A stretch of 64,000 bases of DNA from positions 10,604,949-10,668,948 of the forward strand of contig CM064430.1 of the NCBI GenBank assembly GCA_032690845.1. Direction: 5' to 3'. How positions within the stretch are numbered: position 1 is the stretch's first letter; each line of letters starts with the position of its first letter. Origin of the DNA: Eleusine coracana subsp. coracana (taxonomy: Eukaryota > Streptophyta > Magnoliopsida > Poales > Poaceae). The position numbers and the translations under genes were made by a program. Under the pieces are notes generated by a model. It made no database searches and was not told the DNA's origin. It saw only the letters and a list, made by a program, of their open reading frames with translations. This document shows positions 22,522 to 34,682 of the stretch, one piece after another.

Positions 22522-23375
22522 CTGGTGCATTTACGCATCTATTGGTTGAGTTAGTCTTCAGGAATGCCGAAGCCAACATGATGCTGCCAGTCTGGACGCG
22601 ACGAGAGCAAGGGAGACGACGAGGAAACTCGACTCCACAGGTTGGAAAAGAGCGAGGGAAGCCAGGGTGCATCGGGTTCCAATAAAGGGGTACCTAGGCA
22701 TCATTTTATAGGCAAAAGAGAGGGGGAGGCGAGCTGGCTGAAACTCTGCAGCCATCAATGGCCGCCATGGCCATTGATGCGTGCTAACGCACTAGGGTGC
22801 GAAGTAAAGACCACTAGCGCCTGGACGTGGGGGTGGGGAAGGTGGCGCATCCGTTTGCGGTCTTGGTGCGCCGGTTTCCAGAGGCGATGAGGTGGGGACA
22901 TGAAGCAACGGTGGCAGCGGTTGCAGGCGACAGCATTCGTGCACGGGAGACGAAGCTCTGCAGGTTCGTGGGTTGCTTAGGCTGGGCTGGCTGGGCTGCA
23001 CGCTAGGCTGATGGGCCTAGTCAGACCAAAACAGAATAGGGAGGGAGAAAGAAGAGTTAGGCCCTATGGGTGAAATTTTGTCCCAACGGGCCACGTGAGG
23101 TTTTTTTTAGTTTATATTGCTAATTTCAAAAATAAAATGAGTTTTACTCGAATTTTAAATAAATTTTTTATGCAAGAAAACCCTACTACAATACTACTCC
23201 AGCATGAATGCAACAAACAAGTAATAATTAATTTGTTTAATTTTTAAAAAATATGTCTTTTGCCTAGAGATAAATGATAACAAAGTAATTAAACTAAATT
23301 TTTATCTATTGCAAAATATTTTAAAATTTAGTGACATTTTATTAACAATCTAAATTTGAAATTTAGGATGTTACA
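22522..23375 (-). repeat. LARD left LTR, part 2
   Basis: It continues the LTR interrupted at 14837 and aligns with 27635-28484. It ends TTTAGGATGTTACA, which on the minus strand is the LTR start TGTAACATCC. No gene is supported. Confidence 0.85.
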
Positions 23376-24264
23376 AAACTACCCCCTTAACAAGAATCTC
23401 GCCCTGAGATTCAGCATGGCTAGCAAGAAAAAGGTTTAGGTAATTTGGGTTTTCACTCTTCATCCTGGATCGGGTTCAATTGATTGATTGTTGGTATTCA
23501 CTCCAGCAACTTCTCCAAAAACCAACTTCATGTTCTTTGGTCTCTATATGCCTCAACCTTAGTTTCTCAATACTTAAGTTTCCATATCCATATGACTGGT
23601 GATGATCTCTACCCCCCTTAGGTTCACACTCGGGTTTGTATTAAACAAATACTTCTTTGGCCAAGCTTCAATGTAGTAGCCTTTTTGACATCAGAGGAAG
23701 AATAGAATAAGAAGAAATAGAAGATAGGTACCCCCAACAAAACTAAATCTAGAACAACCTAGTGATGTGATAACAAAGCAAAAATGCTCTGCCAGCACAC
23801 CAGCACACAATCAAAGAACCAACTCAAACACAGCACACCACAAGCAACTCCAAACAAACAATTAACATTTTCTCTAGTGATTCTATTTTCAAAACAGAGG
23901 AATCCTAAATTAAGGGTCTTTCTTCGTGTTAACGATAAGTGATGTCCCATGCATTCCATTTTGCAAAGAATCTTCAATTTTAGCACCTTCATACGTAGTG
24001 GAACCAACTTGTGAAATCTTCAGGATCATTTATCTTGCTCATGATTGCTCAAATCGGTCAAACTAATATTTTAAAAATAGAAATGAAATACAGTCTTTTA
24101 ACATTTAAGAATAGACAAGTAAGGAGAAAATATGAAGAGAGGATAGAATATATTTTTCTAGAAGATTTTTTTTCTTTCAAATACTAGTTTTAAAAATAGG
24201 ACATATGGCATGACCATTCTAACTAGGCTTGCGTCCTATGGTTGATATGGCTCTGATACCACTC
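23376..24264 (-). other. LARD interior: 0.89 kb, no coding capacity, PPT and PBS at its ends
   Basis: On the minus strand the right edge carries TGGTATCAGAGCC (24249-24261), an exact initiator-Met PBS, three bases from the LTR. The left edge carries a purine tract AAGGGGGTAGTTT (23376-23388 region) next to the other LTR. Between them there is only AT-rich sequence with short frames lacking any domain. This fixes the orientation of the element as minus. Confidence 0.8.
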
Positions 24265-27200
24265 TCTCACACCCGGTTTTAAGATCAAAACCGAATACTT
24301 CTGTATATGTGTCCAGGATCAAGTTGTCACGTATACAGGATAAAAGTGAAATAACAGTAAAACCAATGTCATTATTATTATATCATGCCATTATTACATA
24401 GTCTGGAATACATCAAAGCATAAAAGATAACAGTGGAAGGCTCCATAACGCCACAGGCAGTCCACCGAGGGTCGCACTCCTAGTCGAAGTAGTCCTCGTC
24501 GATGTAGTCCATCTCACCAGCGTCGTCTGAGCAGCAGTAACAAAATAGGGAAAACTAAAACGCGTGAGTACATAAAGTACTCAGCAAGTGGGGGAAAGTA
24601 TGACATGCAGGTTAAAACAAGAACAGGTTAGACACAGGTTTACTGCACTACACAACCTTAGCCTATGACTCTAAGCATCCTATTTACTAGGTAAAAAGCC
24701 CAACAGGTTAATCTCCTGTCCAACACTATCGGTTACCCACCGATAGCAAAACTATGAGTTACCCACTTATACTAGAACACTACAGGTTACCCACCTGCAG
24801 TACCATCCAAATCTGGTTACCTACCAGATCCACCCAAATCTGGTTACCCACCAGATCCACCCAAGTATCCATCTAATCGTGTGAGGATCCAGGCCGCTCT
24901 TGACCGTGAGCACGGCTGTTATAACAGTTTTACACTATGCAGAGGTTGCACAACTTTACCCATAGGTTAGTGATTTCAACACTATTCAGTGACTAAAGTC
25001 TCCCTGTTGCCAACACACTACCATAGGTGTGAGGCCAAGAGATCACCACATGATCTTTCAAAGCGCTTCCCAGCTTGCAAAATGTCCACTCTAAGGTTTC
25101 ACCGATACGGGATTAACCATCCCTACAGAGGCCCCCTCTGGCACCGTGTCTTGAAGTAACCCTTCATCACCTGAGGCCGAAAGTAACCCTCTCGTCCTCC
25201 TTCCTCGAACGCCTGCAAAACTAGAAAGACAACTAATACTAAACCACGCCTACCCATATCAGCCCTGTGCTTTGCACTGTTTTCCTGGGTGGCCGCTCCA
25301 TGAATTTGGTTTGTATGACCACAAGCAGGCACTACCGCAAACCAACCAGTACATTACTCGTACTTGTGCATACCCGCACCATCCTCAACATCCTCCTTCT
25401 TGGGTCATCTAAATTACCCAAATGATAATTAGGTTCAAGTGAATATTAGTCAAGTTTATTATTATTCAATTTTAATCCCCTAAAGTACTGCACTAGAAAG
25501 ACATACCCAAAAACCCATACACTCAACAATAATCCAGGCGACAAGGAATAATAAGGAAGGGTAAATGACACGGGATTCAAATTTAGACAAGCATGCATGA
25601 AAATAAACTAATTACAATATGGTCAAGGACACTTGCCGTGTTCTCCCGCTGGCTGCTGCTCAAAATCAAGATCCTGGAAATTCTGGAGCTGTTCCTCTTC
25701 TTATATTGATAAATACCAGAAAAGTAAAGCAGAAACAAATAAGGAACAGTACACCAAACATTTCCTAATTACTATGAAAACAGTACTAAAAGATAGTACT
25801 CATTCATACGATTCTGTAAGCACAAAAATAGCCTAAATCGGAGTTGCAGATAAAAAGTTCTGAAGGATTAAAGACTAAGGGTTTATTAGCAAAATTACCT
25901 ACTCGGGAAAACTACTAAGGGGCTTTTGTGCAAAAATGAAGAATCTAAACTATATTTCTTTTAGAATCAGAGACCTGAGCACAAAAGAGGCATTTATCGG
26001 GATTTACACGAGCTAAAATAAATGTTAAATTTGGTGGACTAAGTCTAAGGTTTTTGTGGGCCAGCTAAGCTTACAGGTTCACTCATCCATCGTAGATCGG
26101 GCTCATAACCTTTTGGGGTCTTCTAATCCTGGTCGTTGATTACAAAACTGATGGAGGGGAATGGTTCCAGTGAGGCGGGCAGCGGACGACGGCGGTAGAA
26201 ATGGTGGCGTCATGGGTAGCGGTGCTGGAGCTCACCGGGAATCAAAGGTTATCATGGCTAGCGATGCGCAATAGCGCTCGCGTGTGGTCAATTAAGGCAA
26301 CTAAGGTATGGGAGTGGAGGACGGAAAGCGGGGAAACATTTGCAAGTTCGGTGGGTCGGTTTTGGAACTGGGAAGGTGGGATGCTAGCAGTCGACATCGG
26401 CTTCCGTCAATGTGGGAAGGAGCGACGGAAAGTAGGGGATGATAGGTGAGGTCCACCTATCAGTGGCCGCGAAGCGAAAGCTGGGATGCGAGCTACGCGT
26501 TGGAGGCCTAGAAGCTTCAAGGTCTAGCCTCAACCAAAAAGGAGGGAAAGGAGCTCTCACAGAGGCATTGCACGGGTGGCCTGGGTGTGGGACTCGATGA
26601 CGAGGTTGATGGCAAATGATCGGTAGCATCGGGGATCGGCTTCGAGCGAGCAAACTCCACGCTGCTACTCCAAAGGGCGCGGTTAAACTCCAGTACCTCT
26701 AGTAAGTTGTTGGCTACGACTGGGACGGCTTGTCTTCTTGTGACTCTCGTCAATGTTGTTTGATGGCTCGGGGAAAACAATGGTTGAGCAGCGATCTGAT
26801 GTACGGGTGCAGCTGGGGATTTTCTCAGAGGAAGAGATGATGATGGGGATGTTTATGGGCCATTTTTATTGGGGCAGAGGTCAACGGAAGGGTCATGGGG
26901 AGAGAATAGGCCTAGCGTGGAGGCAGGCCGAAATAGAAGAGAGGAGGGGTGAGGGCTCAGTGGGGCCGCGAATTAGAAAAACGGAGCACTAAGTTGCTGC
27001 TCACTGAAGCTGGGGAAAAAGATGGCCAGGGCGACGCTTCTATGGGGGATTGAGGGCAAAAAGTCTCAAGGAATTTTGGCGGTGGCTGAGGGGTGCGCGC
27101 GCTGGGTTTTTACAAGGGCCACCATTCATTGGAATGGCCACGACGCTGACATGCAGCTCGGCTACTGTTGTGCACAGAACAGCTTGGATCTTGGCTTGCG

Positions 27201-28484
27201 CGTTCGTGTTCATACGATATACTAATAGAGCTACAACTTGAACCAATATGTCGTAAGAGATGTGGCACAGGATATTGGCATGATGGTCAAGACATTTGCT
27301 TACCAAAACTGGAGATGGCGAGGTAGAAAGCAGGCTAGGTCATGACGCAATAGATGGCAGGCCAAACGCGTTCCTGGAGTCATCGTGCAAGATCTCGATG
27401 AGGGCTTCTGGGATCACGAAGAGGACTTCCTGGAACACGATTTGGATCGAAGTAGGAAGCTTATAACCTTAAGAATTGATCAAAGAAAGCCTCAAAATTA
27501 CCATGTCGTGTGCAGATCGTAAACAGAGAGGGAACATCTGCGATGATGATGAAGATCGTGGTTGCGTGGTTGCTTCGGGGCTCCAATTGACGCGAGCTTT
27601 GGATATGTTAGAGAGGGTAATCAGGAACACGTCCTGGTGCATTTGTGCATCTATTAGTTGAGTTAGTCGTCGGGAACGCCGAAGACAACATGATGCTGCC
27701 AGTCTGGACGCAAAGGGAGCAAGGGAGACGGCAAGGAAACTCGACTTCATAGGTTGGAAAAGAGTGAGGGAAGGCAGGGTGCATCGGCTTACAATACAAG
27801 GGGTATCTAGGCATCATTTTATAGGGGAAAGAGAGGGGGAGGCGAGCTGGCTGAAACTCTGTAGCCATCAATGGCCGCCATGGCCATTGATGCGTGCTAG
27901 CGCACTAGGGTGCGAAGTAAAGACCACTAGCGCCTAGAAGTGGGGGTGGGGATGGTGGCGCATCCGTTTGCGGTCTTGGTGCACCGGTTTCCAGAGGCGA
28001 GGAGGTGGGGACACGAAGCAACGACGGCAGCAGTTGCAGGCGACGGTGTTCGTGCGCGAGGGAGACGAAGCTCTGCAGGTTCGTGGGTTGCTTAGGCTGG
28101 GCTGGCTGGGCTGCACGCTAGGCTGATGGGCCAAGTCAGACCAACATAGAATAGGAAGGGAGAAAGAAGAGTTAGGCCTTGTGGGTGAAATTTTTTCCCA
28201 ACGGATGAGTTTTTTTTTAGTTTCTATTGCTAATTTTAAAAATAAAATGATTCTACTCGAATTTTAAATAAATTTTTCATGCAAGAAAACCCTACTACAA
28301 TACTAGTCCGGCATGAATGCAACAAACAAGTAATAATTAATTTGTTTAATTTTTAAAAAATATGTCTTTTGCCTAGAGATAAATGATAACAAAGTAGTTA
28401 AAGTAAATTTTCATCTATTGCAAAATATTTTAAAATTTAGTGGCATTTTATTAACAATCTAAATTTAAAATTTAGGATGTTACA
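24265..28484 (-). repeat. LARD right LTR (the 5' LTR in element orientation)
   Basis: 4220 bp from TCTCACACCCGG (first bases changed from TGTCACAC) to GATGTTACA. Relative to the left LTR it has a tandem duplication of about 29 bp around 24809-24865 (AAATCTGGTTACC...CCACCC). No host gene is supported within it. Confidence 0.85.
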
Positions 28485-29410
28485 GTTTGAGGCAATTGTG
28501 TGCAACTTACGGGCTTGTGGTAACCTTGTGTACAATGACAATGATAGAGCTAAGCAACTGATGTACTCACTTGATGAAAATGTTTGGGGGGTTAAAATTG
28601 CTACTCTAGAAGAAACTGCTGACTTCAATATCTTGAACTAAGAGCAACTATATAGCAAGCTAAAATCTTATGAACTGTCTAGAAAATCTCGTACTAATCT
28701 TGTTATTCCTACTTCTAGCATGGCTTTGCTTTCTAGCTCTCAGAAGGGTAGTCACAGTGATGCTTCTTATGGAACTAACACCTCACTTGACAAGTCTTCC
28801 TTGGAGTTTGCTCTGTCTTCTCTTGTTGCAGCTTCCGATGAACAGATGGAGTGCGTTCCTGATGAGGAGTTGTCCTTGCTCACAAGGAAGTTCAGAAAGT
28901 TCTACAACAACCGGAAGGAGAAAAGATGAGGTGGTTCAAGAACCTACTTCGAGTGCGGTGAGCCGGGACACTTCATCGCTGATTGTGTCAAGAAGAAGAA
29001 TAAGGCTAGGTACCGCGATAACAACACTGAAGACTTCAAGCATAAAAAGAATCGCTTCTACAAGAAGAGCAAGAACTCCAAGAAGTTTGCCAAGGCCATT
29101 GCACGCGCCTGCGTTGCCGCCTTGAGCGATGTCGACCTCACATCAAGCAAAGGCCTTTCAAGCTTAGAGGAGGAGGTTGAGAAGCCACGAGTTAAGAGGA
29201 AGGATGACTTCACCGGGCTTTGCTTCATGGCAAAGAACGACCATGACACCGACTCTGGATCCGACTCTGACATAAGCGAGGTACCTCCCACTCTTGATGA
29301 GCTCTCTTCTGAACTTGATCATTTGCGCAATGTTCTTCTCATGCAAGATGATAAGCTTCACGGTGCGATTCTTGAGAGTAGAGAGCTTAAGTCTAAGTTG
29401 GAGAGAGCTT
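28485..29410 (+). pseudogene. 3' half of copia gag with a damaged zinc knuckle
   Basis: It resumes the gag interrupted at 11347: FEAIVCNLRACGNLVYN, then LDENVWGVKIATLEE, a Ser-rich linker (SMALLSSSQKG) and the zinc knuckle. The knuckle reads YFECGEPGHFIADC, so the first Cys of CX2CX4HX4C is Tyr. A basic segment (KKKNKARYRDN) and the coiled-coil-like DELSSELDHLRNVLLMQDDK follow. Stops occur at about 28640 and after KEKR (28928). The sequence loses similarity to gag after LKSKLERA at about 29405, so protease, integrase and RT of this element are absent. Confidence 0.8.
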
Positions 29411-30957
29411 CACGGTGTTCTTCTCATGCCATCTGCCTGTTGCCATGGACCGTCGAAAGAACCTTCACACGTGCACCACGTCACCACTCGTGCGCACCGC
29501 ACGTCGAAGTCGTGTGCCTCCTGCACGCTCGAGCATGCCACCACGTCCTCCTATTTTCCGTCTGGACACAGTGCCGCGTATGCTTGCCACTGAGTCACTA
29601 CGCCTCCCTGCGGACAACTCTCCCACAGCTTGTACGCCTCCATTGTACACTGTCTATGTACAGCCCGATGCTCTCGGGCCTCATCGACTGTCACGCCACC
29701 TACACACGACGAAGCCAACCCACTCGATTGCTGCCCAACATTCGTCGTCAACTGCCGCAAGCTGCAGTTCATGAACAGCATTGATTGCCTTCTAATGCAA
29801 TCTCCATAAACTCCTCCTCTGTTTATGTAGACGGCCAAACCGAACTGGTATCAAGTCCTTAACAATGTGGACTCATCCTCCATTGCTTTTGTTTTCCTTG
29901 TTGCAACCGTGATGAGCTTTCGTACCGCACGAATCCGAGTCGAGGACACCAGCGATCAAAGGAAACTAATATGGGAACATATCCTATGAGAACTGATTTT
30001 GTATGAGAACTATGAGAACTCTAACCAAGATCACAGGATCCTCATCTGATGGTCAGGGTAGAGGTGAGTTATTTTAACTGAGGGTTATTTGTAAAATAAG
30101 GGATTATGTGGGATAAGTGAGGGTTTTAAGTGCAAAATAATCTGACCATCGGATGAGGATCTTATGATCTTGGTTGGAGTTCTCACACGAAGTCAGTTCT
30201 CATAGGATATGTTCCCAACTAATATTCCAACCTGCATGCAACATGATTTGTTTTCTTAAACAAACACATGTGGGGCCATACCTTGTCTCCAATGCACCCA
30301 ACACGCATGCACACATGCACGTAATTTTCCAAATCACTGTGCACACATGCCGCCTCTATCTCCTGTTCGCACATGATTCACCAGCCTCATGATTGCTTCC
30401 AGACTCCTGCTCTTGCACGCAGCTACCAGTAGCATCGCCTCCTTGCCCTAGCCGCAAACAATCCTCACGACACGCCGGCATTCAACACGTCGAGTCTAAT
30501 CAAACATATCATACAACAAAAGAAACAAGCTTCCTCCAAAAACATGCTGAGTCTACTCATGGCTATCGTCATCGCCATCGCAGTTCTGCCTTGAGCATGC
30601 AACAGCCGCTCCAATCAAACTGACCACACATCAGTCTAACCGCGAGTCAAAGCCATCGCCATAGTCAACGACGTCTTCCAGCTGCACCGTCGAACTTGGC
30701 CATCACGTCTAATCAGCCCCTATCGAACAGTAGCCTTTAGCCATCATCAATCCGATTTCCACTTCTGGATGGATCCCCGTTGATGCAGCTCATCGGACGG
30801 TTCGAGCCGCCATGCTCGAAGTATCCAACTCCACCGATCGAATTGTCGATCACCGCCATGCTCCACCTTGCGCCATGTCCCTCTCAAACACATCGTGCAA
30901 GCTTTGTGCGGTGTGGAACATCCCATCGTGTCTCTTGTAATCTTCTACCATGTACCC
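29411..30957 (-). other. Non-coding interior next to a reverse copia-type LTR
   Basis: No domain is recognisable on either strand. On the minus strand this lies downstream of a PBS and LTR, so it is probably the truncated interior of a small or non-autonomous element. It is itself interrupted by the MITE at 29973-30216. CG-rich dinucleotide patches (CATCG, GCCATCG) occur at 30550-30860. Confidence 0.45.
29973..30216. mobile_element. 244-bp Mutator-like MITE with long inverted termini
   Basis: It starts GGGAACATATCCTATGAGAA and ends with the reverse complement. The inverted arms extend about 80 bp each, with a small internal duplication (TATGAGAAC twice) in the left arm. It is flanked by a perfect 9-bp duplication AACTAATAT (29964-29972 and 30217-30225), which is the Mutator superfamily signature. 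There is no coding capacity. Confidence 0.9.
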
Positions 30958-31364
30958 GGCTCTGATACCACTTGTTAGAAAACCAGGCACGGAAGCGATA
31001 TCCAAGGATCAGCAGCCATCAACACAAGATCAAGGAAAAAGAGAATGACTCCAAGACACGATGTTTTTAGCGAGGTTCAGTGATGTGCTTACGTCCTTGG
31101 AGCATGACTATGAGCGCTCCTTCCCATAATAATAGTAACAATACCGGCATCAGAAGCACACCAGCGCACGGCCTAGCCGCCCCTTGGGCGCACCGCTCCG
31201 GCCATTGCTGCCCCTTGCCTACTACATCTGTCGTCTCGCGGTTACAATGGTGGTACCCCGACGTATATGAGACCCAGGAATAAAAGTCTGACACAAATTC
31301 TATCCCTAATCACCTAATATGACTCAAGTCTAATTTGTAACCGACTTTGTACACATATTTGACA
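30958..31364 (-). mobile_element. Reverse-oriented copia-type LTR with PBS
   Basis: GGCTCTGATACCA at 30958-30970 is the reverse complement of TGGTATCAGAGCC (initiator-Met PBS). Two bases later the LTR begins TGTTAG (30973) and runs to TTTGACA (31364), about 392 bp, with TG...CA ends on either strand. The interior to the left has no recognised coding. The partner LTR is not found. Confidence 0.65.
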
Positions 31365-31374
31365 GAAATACAAC

Positions 31375-31634
31375 AAGTAGCCATCATTGACAAGTCGCTG
31401 ACATCAGCCACTGCCACTGGGGATAAAAATCATCAATGGCTGCTTGGTGACATGAGCCGAAGCCACAACTGATTTTAGAACCTGCTATTGTCAGCTGGAG
31501 CTGCCATTGAGATATTTATTCCCAGTGGTGGGTAATTTTGATGACGTCAGTTTTGGACCTCCTAGTGGCGATTTTGGTATATCGTCACTGGGAGAAAATG
31601 TCCAGCATCACTAAAGACTTGTTTTGTACTAGTG
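31375..31634 (-). mobile_element. CACTA-like terminus
   Basis: The right edge TTTTGTACTAGTG reads CACTAGTACAAAA on the minus strand. The preceding 250 bp carry CCACTGGGGATAAAA, CCCAGTGGTGGG and CACTGGGAGAAAA motifs in alternating orientation, as in CACTA subterminal regions. The other terminus is not located. Confidence 0.5.
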
Positions 31635-32829
31635 ACAGTCAAATACAAAATATGCACTTTTCTTTATTGTAACAGGTAGCAACCGAAACTAAAATTCTGG
31701 TTCCCAATGCATCCCACGCTCCCAGGCACTACATCTAGAATGACAACCATTTCAATCTCCTCGTCAAATCCTATGCTTAAGGATAACTCTGATATGCTCT
31801 TGTAGAGTAGAAGAACAACACTTGTATGCAGGGTACAAAAAAGAGGTGCCTTTTAAGCTGGTTTGGAGTAGTAGTACTATTTAATTTATCAAAATGGATA
31901 ATCACGACGTCAAATTGCTTATGGTAGTAATCATATGTTAATACTCTAAAATATTATAAATCAAACTCATTGAAGGAAAGGGGTCAAGCCAAAGAACTCG
32001 AATATATTTGATCCCTTCTGGAAGAGCGAGGAGCCTAGAAGATGGACACAAACAATCCCCTCCACAGTACGCTCAAAGCGGTGGAACATTCATCACCATC
32101 AGAGCCACTACCTTTTCGATCTTCTAAGGTGCTTAGCAACCTTGTCTCGTAACTGAGCTTAAAGGTCTAGACTTATATTAACAGCTACGCATCTCCAATG
32201 CAGTAGCTTGCAAATTTCCACAAAAATTGCTGAAATGCTCCCAAGTTTGTAGAAGTTGCAAGCTACGGCCAGCATGCCTCCACGCATATGTTAGAAAATT
32301 TGTTATGGTGCTTGAAATTAATAATAATCATACATTTGATCAGATCTAACGGTCAAAAATAAGGAGGTACTTAGTAGAAGATACTTTAAATTGTGGACCA
32401 GTAGCCAAAATTATTGGGTCTAGTACTAGTTGCTTTCTTTTTTCCAAGTCAAAAAAGGATAGTTTAGTACTTTTGAATCATGAATCAGGTGCCGAATGAG
32501 GACAATGATGACCAAAACGTTCGTGAGGATGACATCGGCTTCGGTGCTCCCTGATTACTAACAATGGCTTGGAGATAGAAAAGAGCCATCTTACTAATTC
32601 TTTGCTTATTGCTCCAGCAGGTCGCTCCTTGCCTTTTTGTCAAGGGAACGATCAAATCATATTTTCTTCTCCGATATAAGTGCACATAAAGACAGTTCGG
32701 AAGGGGGAAAGCTGATGGTGGTCGTCGCACAGGACCTCGACGGCTACGGCAGCAAGACTAAGGGAGTAGCGTGGTTGTCGCACAAGGATCCTCACCTACT
32801 CACCGTGCTCGTACGTGATGGTTGCCATA
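31635..32829. other. Intergenic, nothing supported
   Basis: AT-rich sequence without recognisable domains. The short frames around 32485-32921 show no family resemblance. Confidence 0.45.
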
Positions 32830-33011
32830 TAAGAGCATCTCCAGTAAAGGCTCCTAAATGGGTCTCTACTCTAACATTTAGGAGTCTAGCCAAAAAAAAC
32901 ACATTCCAGTGGGGCTTTTAAATGGGCTCTAATTTTTCTTTCTTTTTCTCTCTCTCTTCTCCTTTGCTCTCTCTTCTTCCTCTCTCGCGCGATCGCACCC
33001 GATGCCACACC

Positions 33012-33016
33012 GCCTC
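33012..33016 (+). repeat. Target-site duplication GCCTC of copy B, left copy
   Basis: GCCTC precedes the LTR start here and follows the other LTR at 42218-42222. Confidence 0.85.
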
Positions 33017-34629
33017 TATAAGCTTCATGATCATTGATGATTCGATCCCCAAGGTTTGAATGTTTTGGTGCTAGATGACAACTATGAAATTGTGCCTAAT
33101 ATCTACATGAGTGTTGTCCATGCAGAAATCATCTCTAAACTCTACTATAAATCATATGGAGGATGGTTGCCTTGGCGATTGATGACAATGACCGCAAGCA
33201 TGGAGGCTTGATGGAGTCCAAGGGTTGATGGAGATCAATCAAGGCTAAGGACAAGCTATGGAGCAAGTGTTTGGAAAATTTGTCTAGTTGTTAGGGCTTT
33301 GAGTCCATAGGAAAAACCAGACTATCAAGGGGGTCTAGGTCATGTCTCTTAGGTCACGACTAGTCGGTGATGTGCATGAATGCTCAGTGAAATCACAGGC
33401 ACTAGGTGACAGTGGAGAAGCCAAGGAGTTGTTCGAAGAAGTCGGGAAATGAAGTCAACCAAGGGCGAGGAGTTTCAGCTTCTAGATAGAGTGAGCGGAC
33501 ATAGGGGTCAGTGGAGACCGGACTGTACGGTCACTAGGAGATCAGAGAGGAGTCTGTGAGGAATCTGTTTGGGTTGAAGTCCATAGAGACCGGATGGTCC
33601 GGTCTGTGGAGGTTTGCCCAGAACAAAGAGGAAGCGGCTCTGAAATGTTTCTGTACTGGAGAGAGAAACGGACCAGATGGTCCAGTCGATTGACCATACG
33701 GTTCGGTCAGTTTGAAGATCATGAGTGGGCAGAATCATTGGAGCTGAATCTGCAGTGACCGGACGGTCCGGTCAGTACGCCTAGAAAGCTAATTTTGTGA
33801 AGCAATGGCTAGTTGGAGGTTGGAAGCCTATATAACTTCATTGTTGGGGTCTTGGAGACCTCTCTTGGCCAGTGGAATTACTTGGAGCATTTGGTGAGAG
33901 CCAAGAGGAAAAGAGGAGAGCACTTGGAGGAGATATTGCATATCTTGAGAGTGCTAGTGAGAGTAACTTGAGCATCTTGCACATCTAAGGCTAGGGTGTC
34001 CTTGAGGGTGTGATCTAGGTTGTTACTCTTGGTTTATGGTTAGACCTAGATCGATTAGGTGTCGGTGATCGAGCCTATTGTGATCGGTTATGAAGGCCAT
34101 CATACATTTGTACATGGTTCCAGCCCGCTGGTGAAAGGGGCATCAATAGTGAGCACCCGTGTCAGCTCGGGGAGTCCGGCAAGTTCTCGAGGGAGGTGAG
34201 CTTGTGCCTTGGTGGCAGCAGTGACGCAACCGTGTCTTCATTACAGGAGTGATTGTGGGCTTGTGTGGGAGAACTCCACTTGGTGGCGGGAGGGACCGGG
34301 ACTCCGGTAGGAGTGGTCCAATGAGGAGTATGGGAAGGAAAAAAATCATGAGCACTCTTTGACCCTCTCTTTACTATTCTATAACTGTGTGCTTTAGTAA
34401 GTAGGTTTCTTGTGGCTTGCATAGGCTAGTGTGTTTAGCTTCCGCACTTGCTCTCATATTGAACACTAGCATGTGTAGGTTCTTGACCTCCTAGAATTGT
34501 TAGGTTGTAACAATTGCTAGGCTCTAGTGGTGTAAAATTGAAGTATTCGGATTTGTGGTCGGCTTACTAATTCACCCCCCCCCCCCCCCACCCCCCACCC
34601 CCCACTTCGGTATGCCTTTGGTTCTTACA
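33017..34629 (+). repeat. Copy B 5' LTR (1613 bp)
   Basis: It begins TATAAGCTTCATG (TG of the canonical end changed to TA, compared with TGTAAGC in the 3' LTR) and ends GGTTCTTACA. It contains GACCGGACTGTACGGTC-like and GACCGGACGGTCCGGTC motifs (33500-33780) and a 15-nt C run followed by C6 blocks (34575-34603). Confidence 0.85.
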
Positions 34630-34631
34630 AG

Positions 34632-34644
34632 TGGTATCAGAGCC
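34632..34644 (+). other. Copy B primer-binding site (initiator tRNA-Met type)
   Basis: TGGTATCAGAGCC, two bases after the 5' LTR. Confidence 0.85.
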
Positions 34645-34682
34645 AAGTGCTCATCTTTGAGGCTTCACTGCCTTCAGTAAGG

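Larger units (their letters stand above)
11348..28484 (-). mobile_element. Large-LTR non-autonomous retrotransposon (LARD-like), reverse, with a nested CRM element
   Basis: Two long direct repeats, 11348-23375 (interrupted by the CRM element) and 24265-28484, flank a short interior at 23376-24264. On the minus strand the element reads TGTAACATCC...(LTR)...TGTGACA or its variant, with the PBS beside the right-hand LTR and a purine tract beside the left-hand one. Without the insertion the LTRs are about 4.35 and 4.22 kb, while the interior is only about 0.89 kb and has no recognisable gag or pol. That fits a large retrotransposon derivative mobilised by a helper. It inserted into copia gag with a 5-bp duplication. 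Confidence 0.8.

Noticed and set aside
34632..34644. tRNA-Met-like sequence (also at 15769, 24249, 30958)
   Set aside because: These are primer-binding sites beside LTRs, not tRNA genes.
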